Below, piece after piece: positions 37,356 through 49,118 of a stretch of 64,000 bases of DNA; positions within the stretch are counted from its first letter, which is position 1, and each line of letters starts with the position of its first letter. Made by a program: the position numbers and the translations under genes. Source of the DNA: Taxillus chinensis (taxonomy: Eukaryota; Streptophyta; Magnoliopsida; Santalales; Loranthaceae); NCBI GenBank assembly GCA_023512835.1, contig CM042090.1, positions 9,765,343 through 9,829,342 on the forward strand, in the 5' to 3' direction. A model generated the notes under the pieces. The model was not told the DNA's origin, made no database searches, and saw nothing but the letters and a program-made list of their open reading frames with translations.

Positions 37356-38087
37356 ATGGAGTCCTACTGCCCCCACAGCCTTGACGCTGAAAAGGCCAAC
37401 GCCGCAGTGAGGCATCGCCTCCTCCGACACGCAACCAGGATGTTCCGCTTCGGAGAAGCGTGCCTTGTCCTCTTCCTGCTCTCCTGGATGTCGGCTCGCT
37501 TCCCCTTAGTTGTCAAAACCTCCGCCGACTATCTCCGGCCACTCTGCGCCGTCGTCGTCCGCCCCATCTTCGTCTTCCTCATCTGCAACGCCATCGTCGT
37601 CGCTATCCTTTTCACGTCCGAGAGACTTCACCGCCAAAAAATCGCCGGCGTTTGCTCCGAGTCCGGTGCGTCCGAGGAGTTCGTTAAGAACAGTGACACA
37701 AGCGGGTACGACAGCGCTGCGCTGCTTCGGGAGCCGGACGAGGTTGTGTACGAGGACAAGATGATTATATGCGAGGTGAGCGCGATTCCTGAATCCAAAC
37801 CTTTGCGTTGTGGTGGAGAGGAGGATGCATCGGCCGCCGATGAGGTTTTTGGATGGCCTCGTGAGAAAGTTTATCTGCGGAGGAGCCAGTCGGAGGTTTT
37901 GAATCGAGGCGGCCCCGACAAGGCTTGCGAGATGCTCCGGCGATCGGAGACGGCGATGACGTGCCGGAATAATCCGCCGGAGGAGGAATGGGTGTCCCCG
38001 GAGGACGAGCTGAGCGATGAAGAGTTCCAGCGCACCATAGAGGACTTCATTGCCAGGCAGCTGAAATTCCAGAGAGATGAGTCATAA
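37356..38087 (+). CDS. DUF4408/DUF761-type membrane protein (single exon)
   Basis: An uninterrupted 243-residue frame, clearly GC-richer than its surroundings and with ordinary plant codon use. The N-terminal part has two hydrophobic segments, about residues 33-53 and 66-86 (the second within VRPIFVFLICNAIVVAILF), matching the plant DUF4408 domain. Residues 95-205 are polar and probably disordered. The C-terminal end, with DELSDEEFQRTIEDFIARQ (about 217-235), matches the short DUF761 motif found in the same family (the so-called cotton fibre expressed proteins). These proteins have no established biochemical function; some members respond to stress or pathogen cues. The first Met is used because the preceding sequence is AT-rich leader. 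No frameshift or stop is seen. Confidence 0.88.
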   Translation: MESYCPHSLDAEKANAAVRHRLLRHATRMFRFGEACLVLFLLSWMSARFPLVVKTSADYLRPLCAVVVRPIFVFLICNAIVVAILFTSERLHRQKIAGVCSESGASEEFVKNSDTSGYDSAALLREPDEVVYEDKMIICEVSAIPESKPLRCGGEEDASAADEVFGWPREKVYLRRSQSEVLNRGGPDKACEMLRRSETAMTCRNNPPEEEWVSPEDELSDEEFQRTIEDFIARQLKFQRDES

Positions 38088-38590
38088 TGCATGTGACGTA
38101 CGTTGTTCTTCGCCACAACACATGCACTCTCAATCCTCAAAAATTGAAAGACAACGGGGAGCGGATTTTCAAATTTTCCTCCTCTTGTTTTTTTGTATTT
38201 GTTTTTCTTTAATTAAGTTGGATCCAAAAAACAAGCAATGAAACATGCCAGTCATTGGATTTGGTTAGAATAAACATGCAGTTCAAAATATTGGGGAAAT
38301 TAACATGCATGTGGTTTAAGGAATAAGATCGTTGATCTTGTGTTTTGGCATTTTTGTGGAGACGGCCAGAATCTTCATCTGATGGGGTGGGGGAAAGGAA
38401 AAGGAATAGAATTGTCTCCTATACTGTCCCCCAAAATTCCTCATTTCCTTGATTTGCTACCTTTTCGAGATTAATTAGCATACCAACTTTTGACTGGGAT
38501 CTTCTCGATTTGAGGTGGGTCTTCTGGATTATTTAATTATTGATTGCAGCTTTAACTCTCACATCCTCTACATTGATATGCTGGCCAAAC
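38088..38590. other. 3' flank of the DUF4408 gene
   Basis: Probable 3' UTR over the first 200 bases, then spacer. No further gene. Confidence 0.45.
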
Positions 38591-38596
38591 ATTCTT

Positions 38597-39167
38597 ATAT
38601 ATAGTAGGGACTGGAGCCTGTAATCGATCCACATTTTGAAGTGTCTTTGAAACAAACAACTTTGATTCAAGAAGCAACTCTCTTAACAACATCAAAAGCA
38701 GAAAGCAAGCAACTTCGGGCTTGGTTCTACGGCCGTGTCATCTCCAAGGTTGGCGCGCAACAACTAGCAGGCTTACGTGCGACGACACTTATTGATCCTC
38801 GCCAGTCCAATGACCAATAGCTAGCTCCTCGGATCTGCAGAAACCAAAACCTCGCGACTAGCATGGTAAACAGTTCATCCTCGGCCGCTTGAGTGAGAAA
38901 AATTCACGCTTTTGCTTCATCTTTGGAACAAGCCGTTAGCAATTTAGCCGTTAGGAAGGTGTGGAAGGAAGGCTAGCTCTATACGCCCCAGCAAGATGAA
39001 GCCACCATATGTGTCTACTGTCTCCTATCTCGGATCCAAAAATGAAAAGAAAAGAAGAAGATCAAATTGAATCCTCGAAACGTGCACGTGAAACACATGA
39101 TCAATTATTATCCCGAGGAAAGAAGGTCACGTTGAAAAGTCTACCCGTGCATGTTTCATGCGGATCG
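38597..39167 (+). other. Possible transcribed non-coding region behind a TATA box
   Basis: TATATATAG at about 38597 is followed by leader-like sequence (GAAACAAACAACTTTGATTC) and about 500 bases of balanced composition. The longest frames are short and unlike known proteins. It could be a non-coding transcript or the 5' part of a gene that was interrupted by the TRIM inserted at 39173. Confidence 0.25.
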
Positions 39168-39172
39168 ATGAA

Positions 39173-39661
39173 TGTTGGGAAATTGTGTCCCATATTGGAG
39201 GAAAAAGGATCAGTCTAGAAGCTTATATGGTGAAGTAGGCCCAAAAATGTCACAACGCGTTTTAAAGCCGTGCGGGCCGATCTGGCGAGCCCAAAGCGGA
39301 CAATATTGTGACATGCGGGTGGGCCTGTGTCTTGACCAGATCCTAACAAACTGGTATCAGAGCCTGGTTGTCTCCGTTTGGTGTTCCATTATATCGAAAG
39401 TCTTCTCGGTATGTACATTGAGGGGGAGCTCCCATGACGAACCACATGGTGGTAGCTCATCAGTTTCATAGATGCGTCTCTAGCCTATGCTGAAATTGTG
39501 TCCCATATCGGAGGAAAAAGGATCAGTTTAGAAGCTTATATGGTGAAGTAGGCCTAAAAAGGTCACAACGCGTTTTAAAGCCGTGCGGGCCGATGTGGCG
39601 AGCCCAAAACGGACAATATTGTGACATGCGAGTGGACCTGCACCTTGACCAGATCCTAACA
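39173..39661 (+). mobile_element. TRIM element, 489 bp, with exact 5-bp target duplication
   Basis: Direct repeats 39173-39348 and 39488-39661 are nearly identical (shared CACAACGCGTTTTAAAGCCG, CTTGACCAGATCCTAACA). TGGTATCAGAGCC (39352-39364), three bases after the left repeat, is a tRNA-Met primer binding site. ATGAA flanks both sides (39168-39172 and 39662-39666). The inside is 139 bp, non-coding, and contains ATTGAGGGGGAGCTCCCAT. Compared with the related sequence at 46.2-46.5 kb, the polypurine tract before the right repeat has been lost. Confidence 0.93.
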
Positions 39662-39666
39662 ATGAA

Positions 39667-42210
39667 ATATATAGGTCCGGCATTCAAGTACTTAAATATG
39701 AAATTCTACAATATATTACATACAATCTCTTTTTCTCAAATTGACTCTATGGTAATCAAGGTATGTTTGTTTTAGCCATTTTCATGAGTAGCTATATTTT
39801 TCGATTACATGACAAAAGTTTATTTTCATGTCACTCAAATCACCCTCCAGGTTTTGAGGTTGATACCCCAAAGTAATTGAACTTTTGTTTTCCTCATTGG
39901 AATCACTATCCTTGCAATTTTGATCTCGTAAGAGTCATTTCCGTTAAAATCTGAATGTAAAATGTAACGAGGTCCATGGCACTGTGGCAGGTGAGGGGGG
40001 AGATATAGAGAGTGAGCTGCATGGCACACCTCCAAATACAGCCCATCATACATGACTGTGGTAGCTCTATCTATCTATCTCATCCGCCCTCCACCATGAA
40101 GCTGCCATCTTCATCTCCAGCGCAGCTGCCGAGAAACCAGAAACCAGCTCATCTCCCAGTACACCAGCTTTCAAATCAGCGCCACCTTCCTCCCTAATTA
40201 AGATCTGGAAACCACCAAACTCCTTCAATATCAACCCACCGTCGACTCACATGCACCAACATCGTCCACCGAAGCTCTATCCCTCCACGCCGAACCACCA
40301 ACATCACCACCCTCAACAATCAACACCAATGCTTCAATGCCGTTTTTCCAGGCTAGCTGGGTTTCATGGAGTAAAGTACTTAACTATGGAAAGGAAGATA
40401 AGATTGTTGGACCGTCCCGAGGCCCAGGGCCCAGGCCCACGTTGTGACATTTTTGGGATATGTTTCACCACTTTGTTGACCATTGAACCGGTCGCCATTT
40501 TTGAGACTGCTGCTCGGCCTTCATTCATGTCATTAATAGGCGTCATCTGTGCTCCTTTCAATCATGCAGGCCACAGAGGTTCATACCGTTGTTGGACTGT
40601 GCCAAGCCCATGCCTGATCACATCGACCAATGAGTCCTATATGACTTTAAAACCCACTGGCTTGTTATCAACTACCATAGAAAACTGACTAAGTTGAGAG
40701 AGGATGAAAAGGTAGCTGACTATGTGAAGAAATTTCGTTTAAATACGATCGTGATTGCGTCCTTGCTGCGTACTAGGCTGCCTATTTCACATTAGCAAAG
40801 TAAAAAATCATGTACCCAATTATATCTGCCGTAGCTAAATGTCATATTCTCCCATAGCATCCAAGGTGCAATCCAGACATAAAGAATATGTGATATCAGA
40901 TGATGTGATAGTTGAAAAACATGATTCCCGAAAGATAGGTAAGTAAGACGAGCGACTTGAACTCTCATATTTTGACTCAAAAATAAGGCCTTCACCCCAA
41001 AATTTGGCTCAAAATAATGCCTCCATCCACTTAATTGAGTAAATAGAAAACACATATTTACCAAAAATTTTATTTTATTTACTCATAAAGACAATAATTT
41101 ATATTGTTACATTATTTAATTTTGTTCCTACCGTTCTAATAAAATAATAATAAATAAATAAAATTAATAGTGATACAAATGATTTTATTATTTTAAAATA
41201 TTTAAATAAGGACTTAAATTTAAATTTAGCCTTCAATACCTGAATCTGCGTCCGACCCTGATGATATCTTAGAGAAACACCAGTATTGTAAAGAATAGGA
41301 GCCTTAAAATGAGAAACGTATATGTGGAGAAAGCCATTAAAAAGATGGTTGGGGCAAGAAAGAATTGCAGAAGAATCCCAATTAAAAATCAAAGTGAACC
41401 CAACTTTGCAATTTAAGTGGCCGCAGAAGAAGATTTTTTTGTGTACTTGTGTTGGACAAATAATTAATGATCATCGGTCATCACTCATCACACCAAAGTA
41501 TTGGGTTGACTTGATTGGAGAACTCGGAAAAAAGATATTGGGTTGACTTAATGCAGGGGGCGTTTGGTCCCTAAATCAGTCTCGACTTTCTGTTTGTCTT
41601 ATTTGTTTCTTGGCCGGACGTGCATACACGGAGGCTGGCTGGAGACTTATTGAGTCTTCATCACCCTCCCAGCATACCTTGTTGATATAAATGGCAGTAG
41701 GCCAGATGGCTCAATATTAACGCTCTCTGGGCTTTATTGTGAGGTCCGCTTTAGCAAAGCCCAATCCAATCAGAGCAATTTCATTCTTGGTTTTTGAATT
41801 TTAATAGTTAATATTATTTTTAAAAATAAAATTATATTTTAAATAATAAATTAGATAAATTAAAAAATATTTATATGTAATAAAAATTCATTTAAACATA
41901 CAATTTTTTTTAAATAATCATATTTTAAAAAATAATCACACCAAACCAACCAAGCCATACATATGCACACTTTCTTTGAGGGAAAAAGAAAACGAGGTTA
42001 ATTCGCATGGCGACGGCATGCTCAGACGGTTCTAACAAAATATTGATTAGAAGATAAAGAAAAAGAACGATGATCGCATACACCCTGGTTCTATTGACAA
42101 ACACTTCATAAGTAAAGTTTCTCTATTCACACAACCCAGTGTATTAAATTGAAAGATGACATGAGTAACTATTGTAATGAAAATAAAGGTGCAATTTTTT
42201 TTCTTTATCT
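39667..42210. other. Spacer without a supportable gene
   Basis: 40385-40460 is GC-rich (GGCCCAGGGCCCAGGCCCA) and may be a retroelement fragment. The frame at 40251-40688 has no family resemblance. The rest is AT-rich. Confidence 0.4.
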
Positions 42211-42215
42211 CCATT

Positions 42216-42610
42216 CAGGGCCAGCCCTAGGTTTTTGCAGCCTAAGTCGGCCGATTGAGGCCGCTAATTTTTTGGAGCCCCAAAATTTTCCAGGCCTTCC
42301 TTTCTTTGTGACGCTCATCCCCCAAAGGAAATCAAATATGGCATGCCGCACGCCTCCATCTCACCTTATCTCTCATCCTTGTGTCGTGCCTCTCTGCCGT
42401 CGCGCCTCGCCTCTCCGCCTTCTCATATGGTTTGGCTCTGGCTCTCTGTTCCATCCTCCGTGCTCTCTATCGGAGGTCCCCCTCGTGGGCTCGCCTTGAC
42501 CTCAACGGATCAATGCTGTGGGTCCGCCTCTCCCTCAGCCTCAGCAGACGGATCAACGCCTCAACGCCAAATGGATAGATCCACCGTCTAAACGACTATG
42601 CCTCGGCTCT
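42216..42610. mobile_element. Probable hAT-like element fragment (left end only)
   Basis: CAGGGCCAGCCCTAGG resembles the terminus of plant hAT-like elements that begin CAGGGCCGGCCC. It is followed by GC-rich sequence to about 42610. No right end or target duplication was found, so this is a weak call. Confidence 0.35.
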
Positions 42611-43870
42611 ACAGTTCTAAACGCAAGTAAGGTAACTACGACACGAACAACTAATTTTTTTTACTAATATTTGATTATTAAACTGTCCTAACGCCTTAAT
42701 TTGAATATTAAATTATTAATTTTAATTTAAACATTGAACATTGATGGAACATTTTGTGATAAACATTAAACACGAAGGAAAAGGCACCTAAAATATGTGA
42801 ACGCGGAGTATTTTTTTCCTTCATGTAAATGCAAATCTATGACATTTTGAAAAATAAAAAAAATTTAAAGAGAGAGTATATATATCAAATTTAAATACAT
42901 TTGATCGAGATATTGGAAAAACACTTGAAAATATTGATTACTCGTGAATGTGAGTAAAATTTTCTATGTAAGGTGAGAGAGAGTTAAAAAACAAAATGGT
43001 TAGTGGACATATACGACTCCTAAAAATATAGAAAAATAAATGTAGCATTTTTATATTGGTCTGATCATATCCTACTTGGTGATCCAATACGATAGAATAT
43101 TTTTTTTCTACTTGAGTGTTGTAGCCTTGTAGGACGGTAGTGGGTGGGGACGTTAACAGTTTATTGGCTTCATCCTTTTTTTTCTTTTTTGGTTTGATTC
43201 TCCTTTTTAAATATTATAGCCTAGAAAAATAATTTACAACAATAAAGGAGCTCCCAACATTGCTGCCTTTTTTTTTCCGAGGTCTATACTGGGGCAGAAA
43301 AACAAGAAAGCTACATGGGAAGCAAAATAGATTAGGTCGGGGATCCACCCTTGAGGTACTTGAAGTGTATATGTGTTCGGTGCAGTTACTTGTTTTAGCT
43401 GTCCCTATAGACTTTTAATATTTTAATATTATATTGATATTTATTTTAAAAATTAATTATTAAATTTAATATACATGTATTAGTAAATGTAAATAATTAT
43501 ATTTATTTATTTATTTATTAATCACTTTATTGAAATGAAATTTATGCAAAAATTAATTAAAATACATGAATATTCAATAACGATTAATTTTTAAAATATA
43601 TAGTTATAGACTATTGAAATATCAAAGTTCTGTATAGTATGGTTAAAACAATTAACCGCACCAAATTCACACTTCTTGAGGAAGAAAAGAAGAGAAGAAT
43701 AAAAAAGAAAACTATGAAAAGACAATGAAAACCTACATCATAATCTATACTAGGCAGCTAATTTGTTACTCAATTTACCTCACGGTGGGTGTGAAAAAGC
43801 CTAGCAATTCCAATTTGGGTAAACAAGTCAAGGCATGAAGAGATTAGAGATGCTTTTGGAAGGAATTGGT
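42611..43870. other. AT-rich spacer
   Basis: No gene is supportable; several poly-A/T runs. Confidence 0.5.
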
Positions 43871-43873
43871 TAC

Positions 43874-44725
43874 TAAGATCATCTTCAACCCATTACTTTA
43901 GTTTAAGTAATTTTCGCACTAAAATAGAGTAATTTTTATTCACCATCTCCAATCCATTGTACTAAAATTAACACTATATCTTTTTAGAACATTTTTCTCT
44001 CGTTATTCTCCAACTTGAATGTCTCATTCTTGCTTCTGTTTCTTCGTGTCTTCGATTGCGGCTTTGTGACATGTGGAATTTATGTATTATGTTTATATAT
44101 GTATTATCTCTCATTTTGTATTTCTTTTTATGTTTGATTTTGTGTTTCTAGTTTTATTTTAGGATGTATTATGCTTGTGCAGTTTTGTGTGTTTTACTTT
44201 ATTTTGTAGCTTTTTCTAGAAAATGGGAGTTAAGGAATTCAAAGCAAGAATGAGCATGGTACCCAGAGAGGTCAGAGAGCACTTTGGAGGAATCGTTTCA
44301 AAGTGGAATTCCTGATTTCGGTTTCAAAATGGTGGATCGAGTCTCACAAATCATGTGATCAAGGCATTGATTTTCCAAGAACACGCATAGGGTGTGGGGG
44401 AGTGAGCAAAGGGTGGCGGGGTGGCAACTGAAGAGGTTGAGGGCAACGGTGCTGAGGATGTGAGAGGTGGCGGCACGGGGCTCAAAGGAGTGGGTGGCAT
44501 CAACTTTCTTGACTACTATGCCGTTGACAAAGGATCTTTAAATGTGTGGGCATTTTGACAGATTAGCAGCGAGTAAACTTCGTGATGTGCCAAGAAAGAT
44601 ATGGAATGGCATAGTACTGTGAACCGCACAAAGATAATATAATGTTATAATGCATCATTGAAGTGCATTTTTCACTTTTCAATGCTATTAATGACATTTT
44701 AGCGTATTGGTTGGAGATACTCTAA
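43874..44725. mobile_element. Probable MITE-like DNA element with short inverted ends
   Basis: The left TAAGATCATCTTCAACCCATT and the right GTATTGGTTGGAGATACTCTAA are imperfect inverted repeats of the common plant type GAGCATCTCCAACC. The interior at 44215-44570 is GC-richer and may hold a nested fragment. The target duplication is not clear. Confidence 0.45.
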
Positions 44726-46140
44726 AAGATTTATCTAGTAATCTATATTTATTTACAAATTATAATTCTATTTATTTTTTAATATTTTACGTCTACTAAA
44801 ATTTATATTATTATTATTATTATTATTCAAAGATATTACTTCTCATCACAAACAAGTCATATCACTCTAAAACATTAATTTTTTAAGTTTTAAATAGTGC
44901 ATAGTAAACTTTTAAAATGAATTGTAGGTCTTTGTAAAAAAAATTTAAAGATGAAAAATTAATATGAAAAACTAGTGAAATAAAATTTAATATTTTTAAT
45001 CAATAAAATGGAGATACAATATTTTTGAAAGGCTAGGGAAAATGTCCTAAATAATAAAAATGGAACCTTCTTTGGGTTCTAAATAGACAAGGATACCAAA
45101 TAAGATTGAGTAGAAAAATTATTAATCTGATCGACTGAAAACCAAATAAACCAAAAATCGAATAATTCAATTTTTATTTGGACAAGTTGAATAACCCGTT
45201 AATACAACCAAAAATCAAATAAACCGATTAGAAAAATGATACAATCCGTCCAAACCAACTGACAAATATTTCTAAATGTGAAATTTTCTCAAGCACGATA
45301 GGAAACATAAAACTTTTATGAATTGGAGACAAAAGTCTATTGGTTATAGGTTTCTTATGTTCAATACAAAAGTATTTTTTGATAATGACAATTTATATGA
45401 TTTGATTTGATTTGGTGGGAGTAAATATTTATGTATTCTAATTTATATCGATGTTGTAAATTTAAAGTGAAAAATTGACGATGCTAGAATTGAACAAAAC
45501 ACCGGTAAATCCATTTAATCCGATAAATTAACTGATCGAAAATCAAATAAATTGACTGAGATAAGTTAAAAATTATAATTAATTTCGTCAATCCAATTAA
45601 AAACCTAAATTTTCAGTTTATAAAATAACTTAACCCACACAAACTAATCGACAAATACCTAATATCAAACTCAACAAATTTGAAATTTACTTTGAAGGGC
45701 AAAAACTGTTGGCATTAGACTTCTCAATTGCTACGAATTATTTGACTTATAGCCAATTGTGCTCCAGTGAAAGACGTCTTAAATGGTGGCAGCTTGCCCA
45801 GGGGAGGAGGAAGAGGGCAAGGAGATGGGGAATGATGACGACTTCGGCTGAAATGAGAGAGACAATGATCGATAGAGTTTGATGAAGGGGACATACGGTT
45901 GAGTTCCACGAAAGCGCACCAGATGATTTTGATCCAATTGGGCTACACAATTAAGGATCCGCTCCCGCTGGTCGTGCTTCCAACAGAAACAATGAGACAG
46001 CTTCCAATGGAGAGATAGCGCAAGAAACCTTAACAATGAAAATTCTGTCTCACTCTCATTAATTTTCCTGCAACCACTCTGGCCACAAATCCCATCTCTT
46101 TCAAAGGTTTGAAGTTTTCCATCCTCCTTTTAATAAAAAT
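44726..46140. other. Spacer with hAT-like subterminal words
   Basis: 45090-45260 and 45480-45660 are rich in AAACCAAATAAACC / CGATTAGAAAAA words, like the interiors of plant MITEs, but no ends could be paired. Overlapping minus-strand frames at 45724-46036 do not resemble a known family. Confidence 0.35.
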
Positions 46141-46492
46141 TATTATTGTCCGCTTTGGGCTCGTAACATTAGCCATATAAGCTCATTGACTTCTCATTTT
46201 TCTTCTAATATGAGACACAATTTTCAACAATCTTCCTCTTGTCATATGTCGAATTACAACATAAGCTAGAGACACATCTATGAAACTGATAAGCTACCAC
46301 CATGTGGGCCGTTATGGGAGCTCCCCCTCAATGTACATTCTGATTGAGAGCAGACCAATTCGATCACTTGAAGACAAGAATTTGTATTCCAATCCAATAC
46401 CGCCTCACACTACGGGACACATCGCTCGGCCAGAGACTATACCGAGAAGACTTTCGATATAATGAAACACCTGTGGGGACAATCAGGGTACC
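46141..46492 (-). mobile_element. Rearranged relative of the 39-kb TRIM
   Basis: Read on the minus strand this matches the 39173 element: the internal TCATTATATCGAAAGTCTTC and ACATTGAGGGGGAGCTCCCA, then a purine tract (CAAGAGGAAGAT), then the LTR start TGTTGAAAATTGTG (46229 downward). It ends abruptly inside the LTR after the GAGCCCAAAGCGGACAAT region (46141). The internal part is longer here, about 260 bp against 139 bp, so the 39-kb copy has an internal deletion. Confidence 0.7.
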
Positions 46493-46863
46493 TGTTCTAT
46501 TTTGTTCTGCAATCTTTTTTGGTTGTGCAGTCTGTCGGGTGAAACTGTCTCTTTCTACCATCTGTTCTGTTTTTCTGTAATATATTGTGTCATCTGAATA
46601 TTTGATAATTTGATAATCTGTAATCTGTACTCCTCTTTGATATAGTGAATTATTCTGTTCTGTTGTTTTGTAATATGTTCTGTGCCATCTGAATATTTGA
46701 TAATTTGATAATCTGTAATCTGTACTTCTCTTTGATATAGTGAATTATTCTGCCGCTGCCCTTGGACGTAACCCTATTCGGGGGTAACCACGTAAATCTG
46801 GTGTTTCTGTGTGTGGTGTGATTTTGTTGTTTTCTGTGTTCTTTGCTCAATTAAACCCTAACA
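46493..46863 (+). mobile_element. Copia-type LTR, solo or broken, with an internal 97-bp tandem duplication
   Basis: It starts TGTTCTATTTTG and ends AATTAAACCCTAACA (TG..CA). The 3' part has CCGCTGCCCTTGGACGTAA and GGTAACCACGTAAATCTGG, typical of copia LTRs. A unit of about 97 bp (46562-46656 and 46655-46752) is duplicated almost exactly, including TGATAATCTGTAATCTGTAC. No matching 5-bp flanks were found. Confidence 0.6.
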
Positions 46864-48690
46864 ATTATTTTATCAAAATATCTATAAAAAATTTATTTAA
46901 AATTGTTATGTTTCATCGGCTAAATTTTAAAAAGTGAACTTTTTCAATCACATTTTAACCGAAAAAAAAGCATGAAGAATTTATTAAATGGAAAACATTG
47001 CAACTACCTATTGTGAATCTCGAGCATGAGTTCGAACGATAATTTGAAAGTATATTAAATCATAAAAAAATGTTAAAATAACTTATTGCAAAAATGTCAC
47101 AATATTAATTATACCTAATCCTATTCATCTATTAATGCACTGTCAGTACGTAAACCCATTTAATTTAATGCACCGCCACCATGTATACCTACTCCACCAG
47201 GTGTGGTGCTCGAGTTTTATAGGTGGTGCAGGAACCTTTTCCATGCCTGTACTGCTAATAAGTAATATTCAAAAGGGCCAATGTGGGCGATTTTCAACAC
47301 AACGTACTATCCGGCGGCAATGATGGGCGAACATCAATTATTTTTATGGACCAGGAAAAGAAATTGTTTATGTATTTATTTAAGAAAAAGAAGATTCTTT
47401 GTCCATTTTGCTGGAAGCCGACAAGAACTACAGCTGCCACATCCCAGCCGTTGCTGAGCTTCTCTACCCCCTTTGGAATTGGAAGCTTAAAATAATTGGG
47501 CTTGGGTACCACTGCCCCCACGCCCCCTCAAATCCACTAAGTTCGAAGTTCTGTAATTTGTCGAACCTGCTCTGCTGAATCCTATGCGATTGGACGGTTG
47601 TATTATTTTAAGAGATAAATCAAAAATCGTCCTTGGCAACCTCTTACAATTAATTAAGTGCCTCCCCAGTGCCCACCAAGTTGCTAGTATACAATTAGTC
47701 CTGCCTTGACTTCATGGACTCAATTAAAACCTAGTTTCGTGGCTCTACCTACCTACCTAGGTACTAGGTAGTAGCACAAGCCGCTATCCTAATTCATAAT
47801 TTAAGGAATTTGAATCTCATAAACCTTTTATGTAGAATATAAATTGATATTCAATCATAAGAATTATAAATACGCCCAATTTCAGTCATAAATGTATTTA
47901 GAAAAAACACAAAACGATTTTATTTACGGTTATAATTCATTCGGTTAAGTTTTTTTTTATTTTATATATATGTATATATATAATTCAGTACCTTCATTTT
48001 TACAGCATTCATACTAGCTCATTAAAAAATATATATATTTTTTAATTTTTTTTTTAAATTCTTAATAAAAAACATACCATATATCAAGTCCTTCAAATTT
48101 AAAAATTTTAAAAATTAAAATAAAAATTAGAGAGAATTGTTATATTTGAATGATCACTATATATTTTTAAATTATTTTTTATTATATTTCTTGATATATG
48201 TGTACTTTTGATTGATTATAATAAATAAAAGAGATAAAAGAATTAAATAAAAATTTTAAAAAATATAATTTAAAAGAATAAATATAGATATAAAAAATGA
48301 AAAATGAAAAATAAAAGATAAATAAAATATATTAAATAATATACTATTTATTCTCTAAAATAAAGATGAAAATTATAAACTAACATAGATACTCTTAGTT
48401 ATGAAATAAATGTTATGCTCTAATAATAAATTAAAATTATAATATTTTACTATTATAATTAATTCAGTTATATATATATATATATAAGTAAAAGTAAAAG
48501 TTCTTAAAACTCTTCCAATGGAGATTAGCCATGGGGACATTTATGGGTAGTAGTAGTGATATAATAAAGATGAGTAATGCTATATATAATTACGGTTGGG
48601 TAATCTTTAGATAACCATGACGACAAGATAGCCTGTCAATTCATCGAAGGTCAACGAAAAAAAATCATACCCATTCAATCAGCTATGATT
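46864..48690. other. AT-rich spacer
   Basis: 47130-47620 is less AT-rich but has no coherent frame; 47800-48480 is almost entirely A/T. Confidence 0.5.
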
Positions 48691-48696
48691 TCTTAA

Positions 48697-49027
48697 TTAG
48701 GGACAGGTCTCCCCTATCCCGAACCCGTCCCGTTTAAGAAACTAAAATCCTAAACCCGATCCGAACCCGTTAAGGATAATCCGTCCCATTAAGGTCGAGG
48801 CGGGGCGGGTACCAGTTAAATCTATTATTTTATCTTATATATACAGGTTTGGGACGGATTATCCTATTCCAAACCCGCCCCGAATCCTAATCGGGTCGGA
48901 GATATCCGTCCTAAATCTGTCCCGAACCCGATTACACTTATTTCAAACAAATCCCATTAGGGGCGTGGCGGGTACCCGGTATAACCCACTCCATTGCTCG
49001 GTATAACCCACCCCATTGCCATTCTTA
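48697..49027. mobile_element. GC-rich hAT-like MITE or fragment
   Basis: The right end GTATAACCCACCCCATTGCC is a known type of plant hAT terminus, with a diverged copy of the same word just before it. Inside, CCCGTCCC/GGGACGG words alternate, as in elements of this kind. The left end near AGGGACAGGTC (about 48699) is uncertain. Confidence 0.45.
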
Positions 49028-49118
49028 TTCTTAATAATGTTACGAGTCAATTGTATAAATATTTATTAAACACGAGCATATATATATATATATTTATAAA
49101 TATGCAAAATGAAGGTTC

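Noticed and set aside
40251..40688. 145-residue plus-strand frame
   Set aside because: No recognisable motif, passes through repeat-like GC-rich text, no supporting splice or promoter signals.
42149..42591. Overlapping plus-strand frames rich in Ser, Arg and Pro
   Set aside because: GC-rich stretch after a hAT-like terminus; compositional open frames only.
45724..46036. Three overlapping minus-strand frames of 61-85 residues
   Set aside because: No family resemblance, mutually exclusive phases, no exon partner nearby.
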